From positions 1-5,897 of the forward strand of contig JAGXRS010000047.1 in assembly GCA_018335615.1 (NCBI GenBank): a stretch of DNA of 5,897 nt. The letters run 5' to 3'. Each line of letters opens with the position of its first letter. Position 1 is the stretch's first letter. The notes under the pieces were generated by a model that ran no database searches, was not told the DNA's origin, and was given only the letters and a program-made list of their open reading frames with translations. The stretch comes from Hydrogenophaga sp. Its GTDB lineage: Bacteria; Pseudomonadota; Gammaproteobacteria; Burkholderiales; Burkholderiaceae_C. Positions 1 through 5,583 of the stretch are shown here, in pieces. Made by a program: the position numbers and the translations under genes.

Positions 1-618
1 CCCCGCCGCTGGCAGCGACTCGGCGGGCTCGAAAATGTGGCGGATGCGCCCGCTCAGGCCCAGCCGCTTCAGGCCGGCGGCGGCCAGCACGATGGCGTGG
101 TAATGGCCCTCGTCCAGCTTGCGCAGGCGCGTGTCCAGGTTGCCGCGCAGCGGCTCGATGCGCACGTCCGCTCGACCCAGCGCGTCCAGCGCCTCGCGCA
201 GCAGCACCAGGCGGCGCAGGCTGGAGGTACCCACCACGGCATGGGCCGGCAGTTCAGCCAGCGTGCTGCACACCGGCGACACCCAGGCGTCGCGCGGATC
301 CTCGCGCTCCATCACACAGGCCAGCGCGAAGCCTTCCGGCAAGTCCATCGGCACGTCCTTGAGCGAGTGCACGGCAATGTCAGCGCGCCCCTCTTCCAGT
401 GCGACTTCCAGTTCCTTGACGAACAGGCCCTTGCCGCCCACCTTGGACAGGCTGCGGTCCAGGATCTGGTCGCCTTTGGTGGTCATGCCCAAGAGGCTGA
501 CGCGGTGGCCCAGCTGCTCCAGCAGGGTTTTGACGTGCTCGGCCTGCCACATGGCCAGCCGGCTTTCCCGCGTGGCGATGGTGATGGACAGGGGAGAAAA
601 AAAGCTTGAAATGGACAC
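1..618 (-). CDS. hemC: Hydroxymethylbilane synthase (porphobilinogen deaminase), 3'-truncated by window edge
   Basis: This enzyme joins four porphobilinogen units head to tail into hydroxymethylbilane, the linear tetrapyrrole precursor of haem and sirohaem, in the cytosol. Translating the minus strand from 618 gives 206 open codons before the window ends; the family is usually about 310 residues. Visible landmarks are ATRESRLAMWQAEHVK (residues 15-30), TTKGDQILD (46-54), KVGGKGLFVKELE (59-71), HSLKDVP (84-90) with Asp88 matching catalytic Asp84 of E. coli HemC, EREDPRDAW (104-112), GTSSLRR (130-136) with substrate/cofactor-binding arginines, and RGNLDTRLRKLDEG (158-171). The Cys that holds the dipyrromethane cofactor (Cys242 in E. 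coli) lies beyond the left edge and cannot be checked. Start: an in-frame TGA at 628-630 leaves GTG at 616-618 as the only standard start before the homology; a CTG at 589-591 sits directly before SITIATRES. Neither has a clear Shine-Dalgarno. It is divergent from ppc. Identity is very secure; the start is less so. Confidence 0.95.
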   Translation of the reverse strand, partial: MSISSFFSPLSITIATRESRLAMWQAEHVKTLLEQLGHRVSLLGMTTKGDQILDRSLSKVGGKGLFVKELEVALEEGRADIAVHSLKDVPMDLPEGFALACVMEREDPRDAWVSPVCSTLAELPAHAVVGTSSLRRLVLLREALDALGRADVRIEPLRGNLDTRLRKLDEGHYHAIVLAAAGLKRLGLSGRIRHIFEPAESLPAAG

Positions 619-636
619 GGCAATCGATCAAAAAAA
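597..636. promoter_or_regulatory. Two A7 tracts 33 bp apart at the hemC 5' end
   Basis: Seven consecutive A occur at 597-603 and again at 630-636, start to start 33 bp, close to three helical turns. They stand out in surrounding DNA of very high G+C. Read from the hemC side they are T7 runs, one just upstream of the GTG start and one within codons 5-8. Phased A-tracts bend DNA and can act as UP-element-like sequence, so a role in one of the two divergent promoters is possible. I could not identify convincing -35/-10 pairs for either gene. Role inferred only. Confidence 0.3.
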
Positions 637-648
637 GACCCGATCCAG

Positions 649-672
649 CCAGGCGTTTGGGTACCCGCCTGG
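649..672. repeat. Inverted repeat in the hemC-ppc divergent intergenic region
   Basis: CCAGGCG at 649-655 is the exact reverse complement of CGCCTGG at 666-672, separated by 10 bases that end in the palindrome GGTACC (660-665). It lies between the hemC start and both candidate ppc starts. No T-run follows either arm, so it does not look like an intrinsic terminator. It could be a regulator-binding dyad serving one or both genes, or a hairpin in a 5' leader. In so G+C-rich a genome, a 7-bp repeat can also arise by chance. The function is unknown. Confidence 0.4.
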
Positions 673-693
673 TAACTGGAAGAGCAAATTGGG

Positions 694-703
694 ATGCTAG
701 CAT
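694..703. repeat. Perfect 10-bp palindrome ATGCTAGCAT
   Basis: ATGCTAGCAT reads the same on both strands. Its last two bases are the first two of the in-frame ATG at 702-704, an alternative ppc start. It may be an operator half-overlapping a start or promoter, or coincidence; there is no further evidence. Confidence 0.25.
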
Positions 704-761
704 GCCCCTTGAGTCCGTCAGCCTCTCCGCCCGCCCCCCAGCTTTCACCCAGCACGCCCAC

Positions 762-3644
762 ATGAGCCGATCGCCCGCCCACACCACTTCGCCTGCCCTG
801 GCGCCCCGTACCCCAGCGCGTTCACCGCGTGCCAGCGCGCCGCCCGAGACCGACAAGGACCAGCCGCTGATCGACGACATCCGCCTGCTCGGGCGCATCC
901 TGGGCGACGTGATCCGCGAGCAGGAAGGCCCCGCCGCCTTCGAGCTGATCGAGCAGATCCGCCAGCTCTCGGTGGCCTTTCGCCGGCACGATGACCAGTC
1001 GGCCGACAAGGCCTTGAAGAAGCTGCTCAAGGGGCTCAGCGGCGACCAGACGGTGAGCGTCATCCGTGCCTTCACCTATTTCAGCCACCTGGCGAACCTG
1101 GCCGAAGACCGGCACCACATCCGCCGCCGCGCGGTGCACGAACGCGCCGGCGATCTTCAGGAAGGCAGCCTGGCGCTGACCCTGCAGCGCCTGCAGAAAG
1201 CCGGCATCGAACCGGCCCGGGTGGTGCAGACGCTGGCGCAGAGCCACATCTCGCCGGTGCTCACCGCGCACCCCACCGAGGTGCAGCGCAAGAGCATCCT
1301 GGACGCCGAGCGCGCCATCGCCCGCCTGCTGAGCGAGCGCGACGGCCGCGAGCCGATGCTGCCGCGCGAGCAGGCCGAACTGGAAGCCCAGCTGCGCGCC
1401 CGGGTCACGCAGCTCTGGCAGACGCGGCTGCTGCGCTTCACCAAGCTCACCGTGGCCGACGAGATCGAGAACGCGCTGAGCTACTACGAATCCACCTTCC
1501 TGTCGCAAATTCCCCGCCTCTACCGCACGCTGGAAGAAGGCCTGAGCGCGCCCGACACCCCCGCCACGCCCGTGGCCAGCTTCCTGCGCATGGGCCAGTG
1601 GATCGGCGGCGACCGCGACGGCAACCCGAACGTGACCGCGGCCACGCTCCAGCTGGCCCTGCACAGCCAGGCCGACATGGTGCTGCGCCACCACCTGACC
1701 CAGCTGCACCTGCTGGGCGCCGAGCTGTCGGTTTCGGCCATGCTCGCCCGCGTCAGCCCGGCCATGCAGGCATTGGCCGAGCGCTCGCCCGACACCAACG
1801 CCCACCGCCAGGACGAACCCTACCGCCGCGCCCTCACCGGCATGTACGCCCGCTTGGCCGCCACCCTGCACGCGCTCACCGGCGGCGAAGCGGCGCGCCA
1901 TGCCGTGGCGCCACAAGACCCCTACCGCGAGGCCGGCGAACTGCTGGCCGACCTGCGAACCATCGAGGCCTCGCTCATGGCCCACCACGGCGCGGCACTG
2001 GCCCGAGCCCGGCTGCAGCCGCTGATCCGCGCAGTGGAGGTGTTCGGCTTTCACCTGGCCACCGTCGACCTGCGCCAGAGTTCGGACAAGCACGAGGAAG
2101 TCGTGGCCGAGCTGCTGGCCACCGCACGCATCGAGCCCGGCTACAGCGCGCTGAATGAACCGGCCAAACGCGCCGTGCTGCTGCGCCAGCTCAACGACGC
2201 ACGCCCGCTGCGCGTGCCCGGCGCCACCTATTCCGACCACACCGTGGGCGAACTGGCCATCTTCGAGACCGCGCGCCAGGGGCGCAAGCGCTTCGGCACC
2301 CATGCCATCCGCCACGCCATCATCAGCCACACGGAAACGGTGAGCGATCTGCTGGAGGTGCTGCTGCTGCAGAAAGAAGCGGGCCTGATGCGCGGCCTGC
2401 TGGCGGAAGATGCCATGGCTGACCTGATCGTCGTGCCCCTCTTCGAGACCATCGAAGACCTGCGCAACGCCGCGCCCATCATGCGCGAGTACTACGCCCT
2501 GCCGGGCGTGCGCGCCATGGTGCAGCGCGGCCGGGCGGACGGCTACAGCGAGCAGGACATCATGCTCGGCTACTCCGACAGCAACAAGGACGGCGGCATC
2601 TTCACCAGCAACTGGGAGTTGTACCGCGCCGAGATCGCCCTGGTCGAACTGTTCGACGCGCTGAACCAGAACACGGACAAAGCCATCCAGCTGCGCATGT
2701 TCCACGGCCGCGGCGGCACCGTGGGCCGTGGCGGTGGCCCGAGCTACCAGGCCATCCTGGCCCAGCCGCCCGGCACCGTGCGCGGCCAGATCCGCCTGAC
2801 CGAGCAGGGCGAGGTGATCGGCTCCAAGTACGCCAACCCCGAGATCGGCCGGCGCAACCTGGAAACCCTGGTGGCCGCCACGCTGGAGGCCACCCTGCTG
2901 CAGCCCACGCGCAACGCACCGCCCGCCTTCCTGCAGGCGGCCGACGCGCTGTCCACGCACAGCATGGCGGCCTACCGGGCGCTGGTGTACGACACCCCGC
3001 GCTTCGCCGACTATTTCTTTGCCGCCACGCCCATCCGGGAAATCGCCGAACTCAACATCGGCTCACGCCCGGCCTCGCGCAAGGCCACGCAGCAGATCGA
3101 AGACCTGCGTGCGATCCCCTGGGGCTTCAGCTGGGGCCAGTGCCGCCTCACGCTGCCCGGCTGGTACGGCTTTGGCTCGGCGGTGCAGGCCTTCCTCAAC
3201 CAGAACGGCCCGGATGGTGTGGATAAACAGACCGCGCTGCTGCAGAAAATGGTGAAGCAGTGGCCCTTCTTCAGCACCCTGCTCTCCAACATGGACATGG
3301 TGCTGGCCAAGAGCGATCTGGCTCTGGCCTCGCGCTATGCCGAGCTGGTGGAAGACAAGAAGCTGCGCCGCCAGGTGTTCAGCGCCATCGAGGCCGAGTG
3401 GCAACGTACCACGGAGGCACTCGCGCTCATCACCGGCGAGGCGCAGCGGCTGGTGAACAACGCCGCGCTGCAGCGCTCGATCAACCACCGCTTTCCCTAC
3501 ATCGACCCGCTGCACCACCTGCAGGTGGAACTGGTGCGGCGCTACCGCGCCGGTGAGAACCAGGCCGACCGCGACGAAAAGGTGCGCCGCGGCATCCACA
3601 TCTCGATCAACGGCATCGCCGCCGGGCTGCGGAACACGGGCTGA
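762..3644 (+). CDS. ppc: Phosphoenolpyruvate carboxylase
   Basis: Cytosolic enzyme that adds bicarbonate to phosphoenolpyruvate to give oxaloacetate and phosphate, replenishing the TCA cycle. From ATG 762 it is 960 residues; E. coli Ppc has 883. Both family signatures are intact: LTAHPTEVQRK with catalytic His170 (E. coli His138), and IMLGYSDSNKDGG with Lys609 (Lys546). The mobile loop FHGRGGTVGRGGGP starts at Phe647, with His648, Arg650 and Arg656 matching His579, Arg581 and Arg587. The aspartate/malate inhibitor site appears kept: Lys850, Arg910 and Asn958 in the C-terminal RNTG match Lys773, Arg832 and Asn881, so feedback inhibition is expected. Start: the frame is open from TTG 606; family homology (DIRLLGRILGDVI) begins only at residue 39 after a Pro/Ala/Ser/Arg-rich tail. 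ATG 762 is the last standard start before it; ATG 702 adds 20 residues and has a weak GGGA 7 bases upstream. The frame is unbroken, with no sign of transfer. Confidence 0.97.
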   Translation: MSRSPAHTTSPALAPRTPARSPRASAPPETDKDQPLIDDIRLLGRILGDVIREQEGPAAFELIEQIRQLSVAFRRHDDQSADKALKKLLKGLSGDQTVSVIRAFTYFSHLANLAEDRHHIRRRAVHERAGDLQEGSLALTLQRLQKAGIEPARVVQTLAQSHISPVLTAHPTEVQRKSILDAERAIARLLSERDGREPMLPREQAELEAQLRARVTQLWQTRLLRFTKLTVADEIENALSYYESTFLSQIPRLYRTLEEGLSAPDTPATPVASFLRMGQWIGGDRDGNPNVTAATLQLALHSQADMVLRHHLTQLHLLGAELSVSAMLARVSPAMQALAERSPDTNAHRQDEPYRRALTGMYARLAATLHALTGGEAARHAVAPQDPYREAGELLADLRTIEASLMAHHGAALARARLQPLIRAVEVFGFHLATVDLRQSSDKHEEVVAELLATARIEPGYSALNEPAKRAVLLRQLNDARPLRVPGATYSDHTVGELAIFETARQGRKRFGTHAIRHAIISHTETVSDLLEVLLLQKEAGLMRGLLAEDAMADLIVVPLFETIEDLRNAAPIMREYYALPGVRAMVQRGRADGYSEQDIMLGYSDSNKDGGIFTSNWELYRAEIALVELFDALNQNTDKAIQLRMFHGRGGTVGRGGGPSYQAILAQPPGTVRGQIRLTEQGEVIGSKYANPEIGRRNLETLVAATLEATLLQPTRNAPPAFLQAADALSTHSMAAYRALVYDTPRFADYFFAATPIREIAELNIGSRPASRKATQQIEDLRAIPWGFSWGQCRLTLPGWYGFGSAVQAFLNQNGPDGVDKQTALLQKMVKQWPFFSTLLSNMDMVLAKSDLALASRYAELVEDKKLRRQVFSAIEAEWQRTTEALALITGEAQRLVNNAALQRSINHRFPYIDPLHHLQVELVRRYRAGENQADRDEKVRRGIHISINGIAAGLRNTG

Positions 3645-3675
3645 CCTCCGCACCGCCTGTGGTGTCGCCCCCCCT

Positions 3676-3690
3676 GGAGTGGACAACTCC
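3676..3690 (+). terminator. Weak hairpin candidate downstream of ppc
   Basis: GGAGT (3676-3680) and ACTCC (3686-3690) can pair around a five-base loop, about 30 bases after the ppc stop. The following bases (TGCGGCCGGG) contain no U-tract, so this would be a poor intrinsic terminator. It may instead be a stabilising 3' hairpin, or nothing. Rho-dependent ending is equally possible. Confidence 0.2.
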
Positions 3691-3724
3691 TGCGGCCGGG
3701 CGAGCTCGGTGGCGCGTCATTGCG

Positions 3725-3743
3725 GGCCGGTGTCACCGCGGCC
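3725..3743. repeat. Operator-like dyad GGCCGGTG-T-CACCGCGGCC
   Basis: CGGTG and CACCG flank a single central T (3728-3738). GGCC on both outer sides extends the symmetry with two extra bases on the right. With a one-base centre it cannot form a tight RNA hairpin, so if it is functional it is more likely a protein-binding site on DNA. It lies about 50 bp upstream of the TAAAAT box of the PHP gene. In G+C-rich DNA this may be chance. Confidence 0.2.
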
Positions 3744-3789
3744 GATACGGATGTCGCATGGCGGATCGCCGCTGGCTGGCCTTCAAACC

Positions 3790-3795
3790 TAAAAT
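3790..3795 (+). promoter_or_regulatory. Probable -10 box (TAAAAT) for a leaderless PHP-DMT transcript
   Basis: TAAAAT matches the sigma-70 -10 consensus TATAAT at five of six positions and lies in the only A+T-rich patch of this gap. Six bases (GATCGC) separate it from the GTG at 3802, so transcription would begin at or within a base or two of the start codon. No convincing -35 hexamer is seen at 16-18 bp upstream (the DNA there reads CGCCGC or similar), and there is no extended -10 TG. There is also no Shine-Dalgarno before the GTG, which fits a leaderless message. Confidence 0.5.
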
Positions 3796-3801
3796 GATCG
3801 C

Positions 3802-4656
3802 GTGACCCATATCCTGAACGCCGACCTCCACTGCCATTCCGTTGTCTCTGACGGCACCCTCACACCGGAGGTGCTGGCGCAGCGCGCCAAGGACAACGGG
3901 GTGGAACTCTGGGCCCTCACCGACCACGACGAGATCGGCGGGCAGGCGCGCGCCATGGCCGCTGCCCGAGCGGTGGGCCTGCCCTACCTCACCGGCGCCG
4001 AAATCTCGGTGACCTTTGCCGGCACCACGGTGCACATTGTCGGCCTGGGCATGGACCCCGAGCACCCTGCCCTGGTGCAGGGCCTGCGCGCCACGCGCGG
4101 CGGGCGCGAACAGCGGGCACGCGAAATGAGCGCCGACCTGGCGCGCGTGGGCATTCCCGGCGTGTACGAGGGCGCCCTGAAATACGTGGACAACCCCGAA
4201 CTGATCTCCCGCACGCACTTCGCGCGCTACCTCGTGGAGGCCGGCGTCTGCCGCGACACCAACGAGGTCTTCCGCAAGTTCATCACCGAAGGCAAGCCCG
4301 GCTTCGTGCCGCACCGCTGGGCCACGCTGGGCGATGCGGTGAACTGGATCACGCAATCCGGTGGTATGGCGGTGATCGCCCATCCGGGCCGCTACAAGCT
4401 GACGCCGAACGAAGAGTTCGCGCTGTTCACCGAGTTCAAGGCGCATGGCGGCCAGGGCGTGGAGGTCGTCACGGGTGCCCACGGTCCGGCCGACTATGTG
4501 AAGTACGCCGATTTCTGCCGCGAGTTCGGCCTGGTGGGCTCGCGGGGCAGCGACTTCCACAGCCCTGAAGAAAGCCACACCGACCTGGGCAAGCTGCCCG
4601 ACCTGCCCGGCAGTGTCACGCCGGTGTGGGACGTTCTGCAGTCGCGTATCCACTGA
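3802..4656 (+). CDS. rnm: PHP-domain phosphoesterase, Rnm/YciV (RNase AM) family
   Basis: Cytosolic metal-dependent phosphoesterase of 284 residues, a normal length for the family. Characterised relatives are E. coli Rnm/YciV (formerly TrpH), a 5'-3' exoribonuclease that trims rRNA 5' ends and degrades short RNAs, and Chromobacterium Cv1693, which removes the 3' phosphate from 3',5'-nucleoside bisphosphates such as pAp. Metal-ligand motifs characteristic of PHP enzymes are all present: DLHCHS (8-13; His10, His12), SDG (Asp17), TDHDE (40-44; His42), GAEIS (Glu67), VHIVGLG (His78), AHPGR (193-197; His194) and GSDFH (249-253; Asp251, His253). SRTHFARYLVEAG (136-148) and GKPGFVPH (164-171) lie in the family's insertion. 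Start: GTG 3802 is the only standard start before the first metal motif; no Shine-Dalgarno is visible, and a TAAAAT box ends six bases upstream. It overlaps the next gene by one base. The family call is firm; choosing between rRNA trimming and pAp hydrolysis is not possible from sequence, and both may apply. Confidence 0.9.
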   Translation: MTHILNADLHCHSVVSDGTLTPEVLAQRAKDNGVELWALTDHDEIGGQARAMAAARAVGLPYLTGAEISVTFAGTTVHIVGLGMDPEHPALVQGLRATRGGREQRAREMSADLARVGIPGVYEGALKYVDNPELISRTHFARYLVEAGVCRDTNEVFRKFITEGKPGFVPHRWATLGDAVNWITQSGGMAVIAHPGRYKLTPNEEFALFTEFKAHGGQGVEVVTGAHGPADYVKYADFCREFGLVGSRGSDFHSPEESHTDLGKLPDLPGSVTPVWDVLQSRIH

Positions 4657-5558
4657 TGCCCCGATCCGTCGACCGTTCCCGGGCCATGCTCGGGATTGCG
4701 TGCCTTGTGGCGGCGACCGCCTGTTTCGCGGTACTTGACACAACCGTGAAGGTGGTCGGGGCGTTCATCTCGGTGCTGGTCGCGGTGTGGTTCCGCTATG
4801 TGTTCCAGGCGGTGGCGGTCACGGCTTTCATGCTCCCCATGCGCGGGCGAGCCCTGCTGCACACCCGCCATCCCAGGCTGCAGGTGCTGCGCGGTGTCCT
4901 GCTGCTCACGGTGAGCGGGTTGTCTTTCGTGGCCGTGCAGTTCATGCCCGTCGGTGAGTTCACCGCCATCGTCATGATCACCCCGCTGGTGGTCACGCTG
5001 CTGGCCGCCGTGTTCCTGAAGGAGCGGGTGCCGCCACTGCGCTGGGCGCTCGTGGCCGGCGGATTTGCCGGCGCACTGATGGTGGTGCGTCCGGGCGGCG
5101 CCGTGGTCGGGTGGGCCAGCCTGCTGGCGCTCATGATGGTGTTCACCTACGCGGGCTTCCAGATCCTGACCAGCCGCATGGCGCGCACCGAGGACCCGCT
5201 CACCATGCATTTCTACACCGGCTGGGTGGGCGCGCTGCTGTCCACGGCGGTGCTGCCGCTGGTGTGGCAAGCGGTACCCGACGCCCGCACCTTCGCGCTG
5301 CTGTGCCTGATCGGCCTCATGGGCACGGTGGGGCACTTCCTGCTGATCCTGGCGTTTGCGCGCACACCAGCGTCCACCCTCACGCCCTATCTGTACGTGC
5401 AGATCGGCTTTGCCATGCTCTGCGGCTGGCTGGTGTTCGACCATGTGCCCGGCCTGCTGGAATCCACCGGCATCGCGCTGATCGTGCTGTGCGGCGCCAC
5501 CGCCAGCTGGTTGACGGCGCGGGAAAACCGGCGGCCGGCGCCCGCAGCGCAAACCTGA
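4656..5558 (+). CDS. DMT-superfamily (EamA) inner-membrane transporter
   Basis: Predicted inner-membrane carrier of 300 residues with two EamA repeats. Hydrophobic segments read by eye fall near 11-27, 38-60, 77-95, 99-121, 129-144, 149-170, 186-204, 213-235, 244-262 and 266-288, the usual ten helices. Typical features are the WFRYVFQ stretch in helix 2 (45-51), PVGEFTAIVMITPLVVTLLA (98-117) into FLKERVPPLRW (120-130), and GALMVVRPG (139-147) ending the first repeat. The tail (289-300) is polar and Arg/Pro/Ala-rich. Substrate is unknown: relatives export amino acids, metabolites or drugs, and motifs do not distinguish them. Start: ATG 4656 shares its A with the PHP stop (TGATG) and has no strong Shine-Dalgarno, which points to translational coupling. 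An in-frame ATG at 4686 just before helix 1 is an alternative; an upstream in-frame start at 4626 would lie inside the PHP gene and is less likely. Confidence 0.88.
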   Translation: MPRSVDRSRAMLGIACLVAATACFAVLDTTVKVVGAFISVLVAVWFRYVFQAVAVTAFMLPMRGRALLHTRHPRLQVLRGVLLLTVSGLSFVAVQFMPVGEFTAIVMITPLVVTLLAAVFLKERVPPLRWALVAGGFAGALMVVRPGGAVVGWASLLALMMVFTYAGFQILTSRMARTEDPLTMHFYTGWVGALLSTAVLPLVWQAVPDARTFALLCLIGLMGTVGHFLLILAFARTPASTLTPYLYVQIGFAMLCGWLVFDHVPGLLESTGIALIVLCGATASWLTARENRRPAPAAQT

Positions 5559-5583
5559 ACGATGGCCCGCGCTCAGCGCTGCG
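5543..5583. repeat. 8-bp inverted repeat spanning the convergent gene ends
   Basis: CGCAGCGC (5543-5550) is the exact reverse complement of GCGCTGCG (5576-5583), with 25 bases between. The arms lie in the last codons of the transporter gene and of the J-domain gene, so both mRNAs could form the same hairpin at their 3' ends. No T-run follows on either strand. A bidirectional 3' structure is possible; chance is also reasonable given the base composition. Confidence 0.25.

Larger units (their letters stand above)
3645..3801. other. Intergenic region between ppc and the PHP gene
   Basis: No ORF with family-like content is seen in these 157 bp. It holds a small hairpin candidate at 3676-3690, an operator-like dyad at 3725-3743, an 8-bp palindrome CGAGCTCG at 3701-3708, and a TAAAAT box next to the downstream GTG. 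There is no G+C-rich stem followed by a T-run, so no standard intrinsic terminator for ppc is visible. The A+T content rises only in the last 20 bases. Confidence 0.5.

Noticed and set aside
37..609. A plus-strand open frame of 190 codons across the hemC region
   Set aside because: The opposite strand encodes a nearly motif-perfect HemC; the plus frame is its antisense shadow, rich in Gln/His/Ala and with no recognisable domain.
656..700. A sigma-70 promoter for ppc (TTGGGT near 657 with various -10 candidates)
   Set aside because: No hexamer pair had both acceptable matches and 16-18 bp spacing, so I did not annotate it.
606..761. Reading ppc from TTG at 606
   Set aside because: This would overlap the hemC start, has low third-position G+C before 702, and adds residues with no relation to the family. 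It is an open frame rather than a likely start.
822..2960. A 712-codon open frame on the minus strand inside ppc
   Set aside because: Its translation is low-complexity (Gln/Ala/Gly/His/Val-rich) and matches no family. It lies antisense to a fully conserved enzyme, and such frames are common opposite G+C-rich genes with strong third-position bias.
3733..4743. Minus-strand open frame of 336 codons over the PHP gene
   Set aside because: It is antisense to a gene with every PHP metal motif intact, and its composition is typical of a shadow frame.
4494..5552. Minus-strand open frame of 352 codons over the transporter gene
   Set aside because: The translation is dominated by His/Gln/Arg/Gly with no domain, while the plus strand encodes a clear ten-helix carrier.
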